Below, piece after piece: positions 1 through 7,198 of a stretch of DNA of 11,035 bases. Position numbers and translations under genes: made by a program. The DNA is from Chloroflexota bacterium (GTDB taxonomy: Bacteria; Chloroflexota; Anaerolineae; Anaerolineales; UBA4823), in assembly GCA_030636125.1 (NCBI GenBank), contig DAOVXM010000041.1, positions 1 to 11,035 of the forward strand, given 5' to 3'. The notes beneath the pieces are model-generated. The model worked only from the letters and a program-made list of their open reading frames with translations. It had not been told where the DNA came from and did not search any database. Each line of letters begins with the position of its first letter. Within the stretch, counting starts at the first letter, position 1.

Positions 1-123
1 AGATCTGAATAATTGTCCATACTTGCAGACCGCTAACTCCAATAGTAATTGAGTATTCTGTCTCCATGGAATAACTGCTTCTAAGAGTAGTTGCAAGACC
101 AGCTAACCCTAAAGGAAAATGCA
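1..123 (+). promoter_or_regulatory. glpK leader with weak promoter candidate
   Basis: This is the non-coding leader ahead of glycerol kinase. A weak sigma-70-like pair can be drawn: TTGAGT at 49-54 and AATAAC at 70-75, separated by 15 bases. Each box matches consensus at only about four of six positions and the spacing is short, so the call is tentative. No clear operator-type inverted repeat beyond the six-base palindrome CCATGG at 64-69 is visible. The first 50 bases could instead be the tail of an upstream + gene (one frame is open to TGA at 50-52) or the start of a divergent gene. Neither can be decided from so little sequence. Confidence 0.2.
111..116 (+). promoter_or_regulatory. Ribosome binding site that sets the glpK start
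   Basis: AAAGGA lies seven bases before the ATG at 124, which is ideal Shine-Dalgarno spacing. It supports ATG 124 over the in-frame TTG at 91. The TTG would add eleven residues not present in glycerol kinases and has no comparable ribosome binding site. Confidence 0.7.
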
Positions 124-1635
124 ATGGAAAAATATGTTGCATCTATAGACCACGGTACAACCAGCACCCGCTGTATGTTGTTTGACCACACTGGTTCCGT
201 TATCAGTATTGCACAGAAAGAACACAATCAAATATATCCAAAACCAGGCTGGGTGGAACATGATCCATTGGAGATATGGGAGTGCACCCAAACTGTTTGT
301 CGGGAAGTTATCAATAATACTGAGATCAATTCTGGTGATATAGCCGCGATCGGGATAACAAACCAACGAGAGACAACCATCATATGGGACCGCAACACAG
401 GTAGACCATATTACAACGCCATTGTATGGCAAGACACTCGCACAAAAGAAATCTGCGAAAAACTTGCAATTAATGGGGGACAAGATCGATTAAGATCGAA
501 AGTTGGCTTACCATTGACAACCTATTTTTCTGGTCCGAAGATTAAATGGATTCTTGAAAAAGTCGAAGGTGTTCAATCAGCCGCAAATCGAGGTGATGCA
601 ATCTTCGGCAACATTGACACTTGGCTAATTTGGTGGTTAACAGGCGGACCGAAGGGGGGTTCATATGTTACAGATGTTACTAATGCCAGTCGTACCATGC
701 TGATGAATCTGGAGACGCTTGACTGGGATGAAGAAATATTAGATATCCTTGGCATCCCACTCAGCATGCTACCGCGTATAGTACCCTCAAGTGATCCACA
801 AACTTGGGGAAACACGTATGTTGATGGTCCATTCAGAGATTCGACTCCAGTTTGCGGTGATTTGGGTGACCAACAAGCAGCATTGGTTGGCCAAACTTGC
901 TTTAACACGGGTGAAGCTAAAAACACCTACGGAACCGGATGTTTTATGTTGCTCAATACTGGTGAAGACATTGTGCCATCAAAGAGCGGCTTGTTAACTA
1001 CATTGGCTTATAAATTCGATGATAAACCCGCTATCTACGCTTTGGAAGGTTCAATTGCCATTTCTGGTGCCCTTGTCCAATGGTTGCGCGACAATCTTGG
1101 CATAATTGAAAAATCAACTGAAGTGGAAGATTTAGCAAAAACAGTCGAAGATAATGGTGGTATTTATTTTGTACCGGCTTTCTCCGGGCTATTTGCACCT
1201 TACTGGCGTTTGGATGCCAGAGGTGTCATAGTTGGTATGACGCGCTTTATCAACAAAGGGCATATCGCCCGTGCTGCACTTGAAGCCACCGCCTATCAGA
1301 CAAAAGAAGTACTTGATGCCATGGAGAAAGACTCAGGGGTCGAATTAAAGAACCTTAAAGTAGATGGCGGAATGGTTCACAATGAATTACTGATGCAATT
1401 CCAAGCGGATATGTTAAATGTTCCTGTTGTCCGCCCCAAAGTCGCTGAAACAACAGCCCTTGGAGCAGCTTATGCTGCTGGTCTAGCTGTCGGATTTTGG
1501 GATAACCTGGGTGACTTGCGCGCAAACTGGCAAATCGATCAAACCTGGCAACCTCAAATGGATGAGAGCACCCGAGGAGATTATTACCAGGGATGGTTAA
1601 AGGCTGTCGAAAGAACTTTCGGTTGGGTAGAATGA
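124..1635 (+). CDS. glpK: Glycerol kinase
   Basis: This cytoplasmic FGGY-family kinase transfers phosphate from ATP to glycerol to give sn-glycerol 3-phosphate, the substrate of the dehydrogenase encoded next. The protein is 503 residues, essentially the length of E. coli GlpK. Seen: N-terminal phosphate-binding loop DHGTTST at 9-15; glycerol-contact residues Arg82-Glu83 in NQRETT, Trp102, Tyr134 and Asp249 in GDQQAAL; adenosine-side glycines near 268-272 (TYGTG); and the C-terminal FGGY region around VDGGMVHN at 413-420 and [16 protein letters not shown] at 444-459. By eye alignment, the position of E. coli Glu478, which helps bind the inhibitor EIIA-Glc, is Thr483, so that control is probably absent. 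The start at ATG 124 is chosen from its ribosome binding site and from family length. A 39-base gap leads to glpA-glpB, which suggests an operon. Other FGGY kinases (xylulose, gluconate) are unlikely given the motif match and neighbours. Confidence 0.97.
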   Translation: MEKYVASIDHGTTSTRCMLFDHTGSVISIAQKEHNQIYPKPGWVEHDPLEIWECTQTVCREVINNTEINSGDIAAIGITNQRETTIIWDRNTGRPYYNAIVWQDTRTKEICEKLAINGGQDRLRSKVGLPLTTYFSGPKIKWILEKVEGVQSAANRGDAIFGNIDTWLIWWLTGGPKGGSYVTDVTNASRTMLMNLETLDWDEEILDILGIPLSMLPRIVPSSDPQTWGNTYVDGPFRDSTPVCGDLGDQQAALVGQTCFNTGEAKNTYGTGCFMLLNTGEDIVPSKSGLLTTLAYKFDDKPAIYALEGSIAISGALVQWLRDNLGIIEKSTEVEDLAKTVEDNGGIYFVPAFSGLFAPYWRLDARGVIVGMTRFINKGHIARAALEATAYQTKEVLDAMEKDSGVELKNLKVDGGMVHNELLMQFQADMLNVPVVRPKVAETTALGAAYAAGLAVGFWDNLGDLRANWQIDQTWQPQMDESTRGDYYQGWLKAVERTFGWVE

Positions 1636-1674
1636 TAACACCATCATTTTCAGGATATCTGGGATAGGGTAATT

Positions 1675-4600
1675 ATGCCTAAAATACAAACCGAGGTTTT
1701 AGTCATCGGGGGTGGCGCAACGGGCACTGGTATCATTCGTGACCTTGCCATGCGAGGATTTAAAGCTGTACTTGTCGAGAAAGGTGATCTTACCCACGGA
1801 ACAACAGGACGTTATCATGGTTTGCTGCACAGTGGGGGGAGATACGTAGTCAAGGATCCACAAGCAGCCAAGGAGTGCATTCAGGAGAACCGCATATTAC
1901 GCAATATCATGCCTCAATGTATCGAAGATACGAGCGGCTTCTTTGTCGTGACGCCTTGGGACGCAGTGGATTACGCCCCACGCTTTGTGGAAGGCTGCCA
2001 TAATGCGGGTATTCCCGTTGAAGAAATATCTATAGACGAGATGTTGCGAGCAGAACCCCTGCTGAATCCAAGAATCTCCCGCTGTTTCCGAGTTCCAGAT
2101 GCTTCCGCAGACTCATTTCTGGCAGCTGATTTGAACGTAGCCTCTGCCCGCGAACACGCTGCGAAAATTTTGACATACCATAAAGTGCTCAAACTTTTAC
2201 TTACTGCCGATATCCAAAACTCAGCGGAAATTGGAGAGAGCACTGCTTTTCCGCCTGAAAATCGAGTAGTGGGTGCCTTGTGCTATGACCGGGTCAAGGA
2301 TGAGGAAGTCATCATATATGCAGACATGGTGATAAATGCCTCCGGAGCTTGGGCAGGTGTGATAGCAGAATCGGCTGGTCTCAACCTGCCAATTATTGGT
2401 GGAAAGGGCACCATGCTCGCTATGAACCATAGGATCGTAAATACAGTGATAAACCGTTGTAAAATGCCATCCGATGGAGACATCCTTGTACCAGCGCATA
2501 CGGTTTCTGTGATTGGTACAACGGACGTAAAGATCACCGATCCAGACCACTACGCCATCGAGCCCTGGGAAGTTCGCTTATGCATCGAGGAGGGCGATAA
2601 ATTAGTGCCAGGTTTTAAAGACATGCGTGTCTTGCGGGCCTGGGCAGGTGTTCGCCCCCTTTACCAGGAAACTCAGACCAGCGACACACGTGACATCACG
2701 CGCGCATATATTTTATTGGATCACGAGCCTCGGGATGGGATTGCCGGATTGATAACGATCACCAGCGGGAAGTGGACCACATACCGTAAAATGGCTGAAG
2801 CGGCGGTCGATCTTGTATGTGAGAAACTCCATACCCGACGCGATTGTCGTACTCATCTAGAATTATTACCCCAAAGTCAAGAACCGAGCGGCTATCATTA
2901 CCTAGGCGCTCGCTTAGACCAAATTGAAAAGAACTTTAGCTATGGTGACTTAGTTTGTGAATGTGAACTTGCTACACGAGATGATGTAGAGAAAGCCATT
3001 ACTGAAGGTCAAGCCAAGACGATTGATGATATTCGTCGTGAAGTACGCCTGGGTATGGGACCCTGCCAAGGTGGCTACTGCACTTATCGCGTTGCAGGTA
3101 TACTGCATGACTTAGCAATAACAAGGCAAGATACGCCCCATCCCCAGAACCATGTAGAGGAAACGAATGTTGCCATACGCGACTTTTTGCAGGAGCGATG
3201 GAAAGGTTTACTTCCAATCTTATGGGGCCAACAATTACAGCAAGAAAGGCTGGATGAGCTGATTTATTTAAGCCTATTGAATGCCGATCACGCGCCTGGT
3301 CCAAAGTCATCACGGTTAAGCCCAGTGAGTTACCTCCCACCAAAAAACGAAACTAACCATCCAACCTCAGAATTTACACAAAAAACATTGGACACGCACC
3401 GCACTGTGTCTCAGAAACATGAGACCAATTTGGACTGTCTAATCATTGGCGGAGGGCTTTCCGGGCTAGTTGCAGCATGGCATTTAAGTTCACAAGGTAA
3501 ACGCGTTCGCGTGATTACAAAGGGTTGGGGCACTACACATTGGGGGTCAGGATGTATCGACGTCTTAGGCTATTTTCCCCTGGATATGGAAACTCCCGTT
3601 GATTCTCCAAAGGAATCCATCGAAAGGTTAATTCATAATGAATCTCAGCATCCTTATGCCATGGTAGGCATTAATAAGCTTGAGGAGGCATTATCTTCAC
3701 TCAAGCAATTGTGCAATGATTCGGGTTATCCTTTGGCAGGATCGCTTGATCGCAACTTTATGCTACCAACAGCCTTAGGTACGATAAGACCAACTTGTTT
3801 AGCTCCACAGTCAATGATTAATGGAGATTTACGGAGTAAAGATCCTATTTGCATAGTCGGCTTTAAGCATTTTCCTGATTTTTACCCTACTTTGATAGCC
3901 GATAATTTATCTGCTATTGGCATCCCCACAAGTAGTGTGGTCTTGGATTTAGATAGTATTGAAAAGCAGCATTTCATGAATGGCCAATCCCTTGCGACAA
4001 TGTTCGACACTCCTGAATTCAGATTGATATTATGCCAGGCATTGAAACCAAGGATAAAGGACCTCTCCCGCATAGGATTCCCAGCTGTACTTGGGCTAAT
4101 GCAATCTCCAAAAGTAGTAGAAGACCTCGAACTTCAACTTGGGCTACCTGTATTTGAAATCCCAACACTACCCCCATCGGTACCCGGTATGCGTCTCCAC
4201 AAGATCTTAGTAGCTGCAATCGAAAATAACGGAGGCAGGGTATATACGGGGATGGAAGCGATACACGCTGAGTCTGACGACAGACGCGTAATTGTGGTGT
4301 GGACAAAGGCTGCCGCTAGAGAAAAAGCTCATAAGGCAAAAGCCACCATACTAGCGACAGGTGGCATATTAGGGGGTGGCATCAAAACAACCTATAAAGG
4401 CTATGCGCAAGAGCCCGTTTTCAATTTACCAGTTTCCGCTCCACATAACCGCTCGGCCTGGTTCTCCCCCATTTTTTTAACTCCTGGTGGCCACCCCATT
4501 TTCCGGTCAGGCATTGTTGTTGATAATAAATTTCGTCCAATTAACGAAAATGGGCAAGTCGAATTTGAGAATTTATACATCGCAGGTTCTTTGCTAAACA

Positions 4601-4680
4601 ACTGCGAACCAATCTATGAACGTTCACTGGAAGGAGTAGCCATTGGCACGGGTTACGCAATCGGTCAACAGCTTTCTTAA
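1675..4680 (+). CDS. glpA-glpB: Anaerobic glycerol-3-phosphate dehydrogenase, fused subunits A and B
   Basis: This flavoenzyme oxidises sn-glycerol 3-phosphate to dihydroxyacetone phosphate and works with GlpC to reduce quinones. One uninterrupted frame of 1001 residues joins two proteins that are separate in E. coli. GlpA part, about 1-540: FAD-binding glycine loop GGGATG at 12-17, GTTGRYHGLLHSGGRY at 42-57 (the GlpA/GlpD substrate region), SGKWTTYRKM at 364-373, and a BFD-type [2Fe-2S] domain with Cys428, Cys430, Cys464 and Cys469. The GlpA-type tail ERWKGLLPILWGQQL follows at 507-521. A polar, low-complexity linker covers about 545-585. GlpB part, about 586-1001: a second dinucleotide-binding loop GGGLSG at 592-597, WGSGCIDVLGYFP at 623-635, LPPSVPGMRL at 832-841 and ATGGILGGG at 894-902. 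GlpB is normally about 420 residues, so this half is complete. The ATG at 1675 has an AGGG five bases upstream. No ATG suitable for separate GlpB translation lies at the junction. Function is very likely; the fusion is seen directly. Confidence 0.95.
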   Translation: MPKIQTEVLVIGGGATGTGIIRDLAMRGFKAVLVEKGDLTHGTTGRYHGLLHSGGRYVVKDPQAAKECIQENRILRNIMPQCIEDTSGFFVVTPWDAVDYAPRFVEGCHNAGIPVEEISIDEMLRAEPLLNPRISRCFRVPDASADSFLAADLNVASAREHAAKILTYHKVLKLLLTADIQNSAEIGESTAFPPENRVVGALCYDRVKDEEVIIYADMVINASGAWAGVIAESAGLNLPIIGGKGTMLAMNHRIVNTVINRCKMPSDGDILVPAHTVSVIGTTDVKITDPDHYAIEPWEVRLCIEEGDKLVPGFKDMRVLRAWAGVRPLYQETQTSDTRDITRAYILLDHEPRDGIAGLITITSGKWTTYRKMAEAAVDLVCEKLHTRRDCRTHLELLPQSQEPSGYHYLGARLDQIEKNFSYGDLVCECELATRDDVEKAITEGQAKTIDDIRREVRLGMGPCQGGYCTYRVAGILHDLAITRQDTPHPQNHVEETNVAIRDFLQERWKGLLPILWGQQLQQERLDELIYLSLLNADHAPGPKSSRLSPVSYLPPKNETNHPTSEFTQKTLDTHRTVSQKHETNLDCLIIGGGLSGLVAAWHLSSQGKRVRVITKGWGTTHWGSGCIDVLGYFPLDMETPVDSPKESIERLIHNESQHPYAMVGINKLEEALSSLKQLCNDSGYPLAGSLDRNFMLPTALGTIRPTCLAPQSMINGDLRSKDPICIVGFKHFPDFYPTLIADNLSAIGIPTSSVVLDLDSIEKQHFMNGQSLATMFDTPEFRLILCQALKPRIKDLSRIGFPAVLGLMQSPKVVEDLELQLGLPVFEIPTLPPSVPGMRLHKILVAAIENNGGRVYTGMEAIHAESDDRRVIVVWTKAAAREKAHKAKATILATGGILGGGIKTTYKGYAQEPVFNLPVSAPHNRSAWFSPIFLTPGGHPIFRSGIVVDNKFRPINENGQVEFENLYIAGSLLNNCEPIYERSLEGVAIGTGYAIGQQLS
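3307..3429 (+). other. Interdomain linker at the GlpA/GlpB fusion junction
   Basis: These codons (about residues 545-585) lie between the end of the GlpA family region and the first strand of the GlpB nucleotide-binding fold. The translation is rich in Ser, Pro, Thr, Asn, Lys and His, with no recognisable motif. That suits a flexible tether, or a former intergenic region turned into coding sequence. There is no stop codon and no ATG in the glp frame in this stretch, so separate translation of a GlpB product is not supported. Confidence 0.6.
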
Positions 4681-4731
4681 TCATCACTTCAATAAATATC
4701 CAAACTTTCATATACACCACATTTAATTGTC

Positions 4732-6003
4732 ATGGATTTTTCCCAACATCCTATCGAAATATCTCTTGATCAATGTATTAAATGCAATATTTGCACGACA
4801 GCCTGCCCAGTCATGGGGGTTACAGATCTCTTCCCAGGACCAAAATACGCAGCTCCTCAAGCTGGTCGTTTCCGGCAGCCATACCAACCGACTCCCGACC
4901 GATCAGTAGATTACTGTAGCGGTTGCCGGGTCTGCAACATGGTATGCCCTACGGGTGTCAAGATAGCTGAGATGAATGCCAGAGCTCGGGCAACCCTAGT
5001 AGACCAAGGCAAGGTACCACCAATAACCCGACTTCGAAACAACTTAATTGCCCGAGTTGATCTTGTCGGAAAAATTGGCCAACCTATTGCTCCAATTGCA
5101 AATTATGCATTAAACCTGAAACCTGCGCGCAAGCTCGCCGATTTGATACTGGGTATCGCCCAAGATGCACCTTTCCCTCCATTTTCCAGACAATCCTTCA
5201 CAACCTGGTTCAACAATCGCACCCCTCACTCAAAGGCTACACGAAAAGTCCTGTATTTTCATGGTTGCTCGACCCAATATTATGAACCAAGGGTTGGAAG
5301 AGCAGCAGTTTATATTTTAGAAGCTAATGGTTTTGAGGTAATTGTTCCACCACAAAATTGCTGCGGTTTGCCACTCCTATCCAACGGAGAATTCGCAGCC
5401 GCAAGAAATCAACATACTTACAATGTCAGACAATTAGTCGATTATGCCCGCCAAGGAATCCCCATTGTGGGCACCTCGACTAGCTGTACCCTTACACTCA
5501 AAGAAGAAGCCCCGGAATTACTAGACATGCACGATGAAGACACTCAACTTGTTGCAGAGCACGTATACGATATCAACGAGTTCCTGCTCACCTTGCGGGA
5601 TGACGGCACCTTAAACACAGATTTCAACCCACTCCCGCTCTCCCTTCCTTACCACATTCCCTGTCAATATAGAGCTCATCGCTTAGGTACGCCAGGTATT
5701 GAGATACTGGAAATGATACCTGAATTAGAAGTTCTCGAAAGCCAATCAGCTTGTTGTGGAATAGCGGGCACATATGGCTATAAAAAAGAAAAATATGATA
5801 TTTCCATGAACATCGGACAATCCCTGTTTAACTTCATAAAAAAAATCAATAGCCCAATTGCCATATGTGATAGCGAAACTTGTCGCTGGCAAATCACTCA
5901 TGGGACAGGGATTCCTGCCGTGCACCCTGTTGAATTACTTGCTGCTTCATATGGCTATGAAGTCGAGGGCGCGTTAAATAATTTCAGTTGGGATGCTTTT
6001 TGA
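4732..6003 (+). CDS. glpC: Anaerobic glycerol-3-phosphate dehydrogenase subunit C, iron-sulfur electron carrier
   Basis: GlpC is the membrane-associated subunit that takes electrons from the flavins of GlpA and GlpB and delivers them to quinone. The protein is 423 residues, slightly longer than E. coli GlpC (about 396). Seen: two ferredoxin-type [4Fe-4S] motifs, Cys15-18-21 with Cys25 (CIKCNICTTACP) and Cys62-65-68 with Cys72 (CSGCRVCNMVCP). Two CCG (DUF224) domains follow: the first has Cys179, Cys210-Cys211-Gly and Cys252; the second has Cys311, Cys341-Cys342-Gly, Cys379 and Cys384. Such CCG cysteines bind a heterodisulfide-reductase-type cluster in related proteins. No transmembrane helix is evident, so membrane attachment would be peripheral. 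The gene begins 51 bases after glpA-glpB, and the ATG lacks a visible Shine-Dalgarno sequence. A lactate or glycolate oxidase iron-sulfur subunit has the same architecture, but the neighbours decide for GlpC. Confidence 0.93.
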   Translation: MDFSQHPIEISLDQCIKCNICTTACPVMGVTDLFPGPKYAAPQAGRFRQPYQPTPDRSVDYCSGCRVCNMVCPTGVKIAEMNARARATLVDQGKVPPITRLRNNLIARVDLVGKIGQPIAPIANYALNLKPARKLADLILGIAQDAPFPPFSRQSFTTWFNNRTPHSKATRKVLYFHGCSTQYYEPRVGRAAVYILEANGFEVIVPPQNCCGLPLLSNGEFAAARNQHTYNVRQLVDYARQGIPIVGTSTSCTLTLKEEAPELLDMHDEDTQLVAEHVYDINEFLLTLRDDGTLNTDFNPLPLSLPYHIPCQYRAHRLGTPGIEILEMIPELEVLESQSACCGIAGTYGYKKEKYDISMNIGQSLFNFIKKINSPIAICDSETCRWQITHGTGIPAVHPVELLAASYGYEVEGALNNFSWDAF

Positions 6004-6038
6004 ATTGTAATTCCTTGTCCTGAGGCGAACGCTATACG

Positions 6039-7136
6039 ATGAAGGTAAAAATAATATCGCCCCAATATTTTGTGTTAATTACGGTTTCTTTGCTCGCTGC
6101 CTGTACTCGTCCTGCCACAACTACTGAGATAAACACCTATAATCCAGGTAGCACACAACTTGAACAGAACGCTAATGAAACCGATACAATCCCAGATAAT
6201 GCAAGTGAATATCCTGTTCTTATAATCCCTCTATCGGGTCCGATCACAACTAGCGATTCCGAAATATCCGGACTGGCATGGTATGAAGAGTATTTGATAC
6301 TATTGCCGCAATACCCGCACCGCTTCGGAATAGGTCAAGAAGGAGCAGTGTTTGCCCTGCCGAAAGAGGATCTGATAGCCTTTCTTGATGGAGAGATTCC
6401 CGGTCCACTGACTCCGATTGAAATCCCATTTATTGCTCCAGGACTTGAGGAAAGGATCAAAGGTTTCGAGGGATTTGAGGCAATCCTCTTTAATGGGCAA
6501 AAAGTTTATTTGACCATCGAAGCAAAACCAGCTGGAATGCTAGGTTACCTTGTTTCGGGCACAATCTCACCAGATATGAGTGAAATAAAATTGAATACTG
6601 CTCATCTTGTTGAAATCAAGTCCCAATCCGAGATACCAAATATGAGTGATGAAGCTTTGATCATCTTTGGAAATAGGGTTATTAGTATTCATGAAGCGAA
6701 CGGTTTGAATGTCAACCCAACTCCTGTTGCAAATTTGTTCAACCTCGGATTGAATCCTCACAAACCACTCGCTTTCCCCAATATCGAATATCGCATCACT
6801 GATGCAACCTCTCCAGATAACTTGGGGCGTTTTTGGGCGATTAACTATTATTTTCCAGGCGATTCAAAACTAAGGCCCCGTCCTGACCCGCTCGAAGAGC
6901 TGTACGGCGAAGGTCTAACTCACTCCAAATATATTACCGTCGAACGATTGGTTGAATTTCAATTTGGTTATGAAGGCATCGCCTTCAGCGGAACACCTCC
7001 CATCCAGCTTGAGTTAATAGACGATGACAATGCTCGCAATTGGGAGGGAATCGTGAGATTAGATAATCGTGGTTTTTTAATTGCAACCGACAAATTTCCT
7101 GAAACGATCTTGGGGTTTGTAGATATCAGTCAATGA
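6039..7136 (+). CDS. Uncharacterised lipoprotein, possibly a phytase-like or SdiA-regulated beta-propeller
   Basis: I do not recognise a defined function. The 365-residue product starts with a lipoprotein signal peptide: basic MKVK, a hydrophobic stretch at about 9-21 and the lipobox LAAC with Cys22 as the lipidated residue. A Thr/Asn/Ser/Pro-rich spacer follows to about residue 55, so the body would sit outside the cytoplasmic membrane. The body has short strand-like segments and recurring phrases of the kind found in the phytase-like / SdiA-regulated esterase-like families: SGLAWYEEYLILLPQ near 79, GFEGFEAILFNGQKVYLTIEA near 146, RFWAINYYFPGD near 264 and NWEGIVRLDNRGFLIATDKFP near 336. The likeness is to the pattern of acidic 'EG' and 'GFL..TD' blade ends and is an inference. 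The gene starts 35 bases after glpC; TGAGG about 13 bases before the ATG is a rather distant ribosome binding site. Being in the glp run suggests a link with glycerol phosphate compounds, but nothing in the sequence proves this. Confidence 0.7.
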   Translation: MKVKIISPQYFVLITVSLLAACTRPATTTEINTYNPGSTQLEQNANETDTIPDNASEYPVLIIPLSGPITTSDSEISGLAWYEEYLILLPQYPHRFGIGQEGAVFALPKEDLIAFLDGEIPGPLTPIEIPFIAPGLEERIKGFEGFEAILFNGQKVYLTIEAKPAGMLGYLVSGTISPDMSEIKLNTAHLVEIKSQSEIPNMSDEALIIFGNRVISIHEANGLNVNPTPVANLFNLGLNPHKPLAFPNIEYRITDATSPDNLGRFWAINYYFPGDSKLRPRPDPLEELYGEGLTHSKYITVERLVEFQFGYEGIAFSGTPPIQLELIDDDNARNWEGIVRLDNRGFLIATDKFPETILGFVDISQ

Positions 7137-7188
7137 GCTATTCCACAACTTGCTGGCTCTCAGTAATAACTGCGAAATTGTATTAAAC

Positions 7189-7194
7189 AGGAGG
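7189..7194 (+). promoter_or_regulatory. Strong ribosome binding site of the first MFS gene
   Basis: A perfect AGGAGG lies four bases before ATG 7199. It is the strongest Shine-Dalgarno sequence in the window, in contrast to the weak or absent sites before glpC and the second MFS gene, so the start is secure and translation is probably efficient. Confidence 0.75.
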
Positions 7195-7198
7195 CTCC

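Noticed and set aside
91..123. In-frame TTG start giving an 11-residue longer glycerol kinase
   Set aside because: The ATG at 124 has AAAGGA seven bases upstream and gives the family length of 503 residues. The extra residues have no counterpart in GlpK.
2221..2550. Open frames on the - strand inside glpA-glpB (2221-2550 and 2283-2537) and similar ones elsewhere
   Set aside because: They lie wholly inside a well-supported gene, have no recognisable motif, and overlap each other in different frames, as expected of shadow frames.
7137..7198. Terminator or promoter between the lipoprotein and the first MFS gene
   Set aside because: No stable hairpin with a T-run and no pair of -35/-10 boxes with proper spacing. 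TTGCTG and TATTAA there are 21 bases apart.
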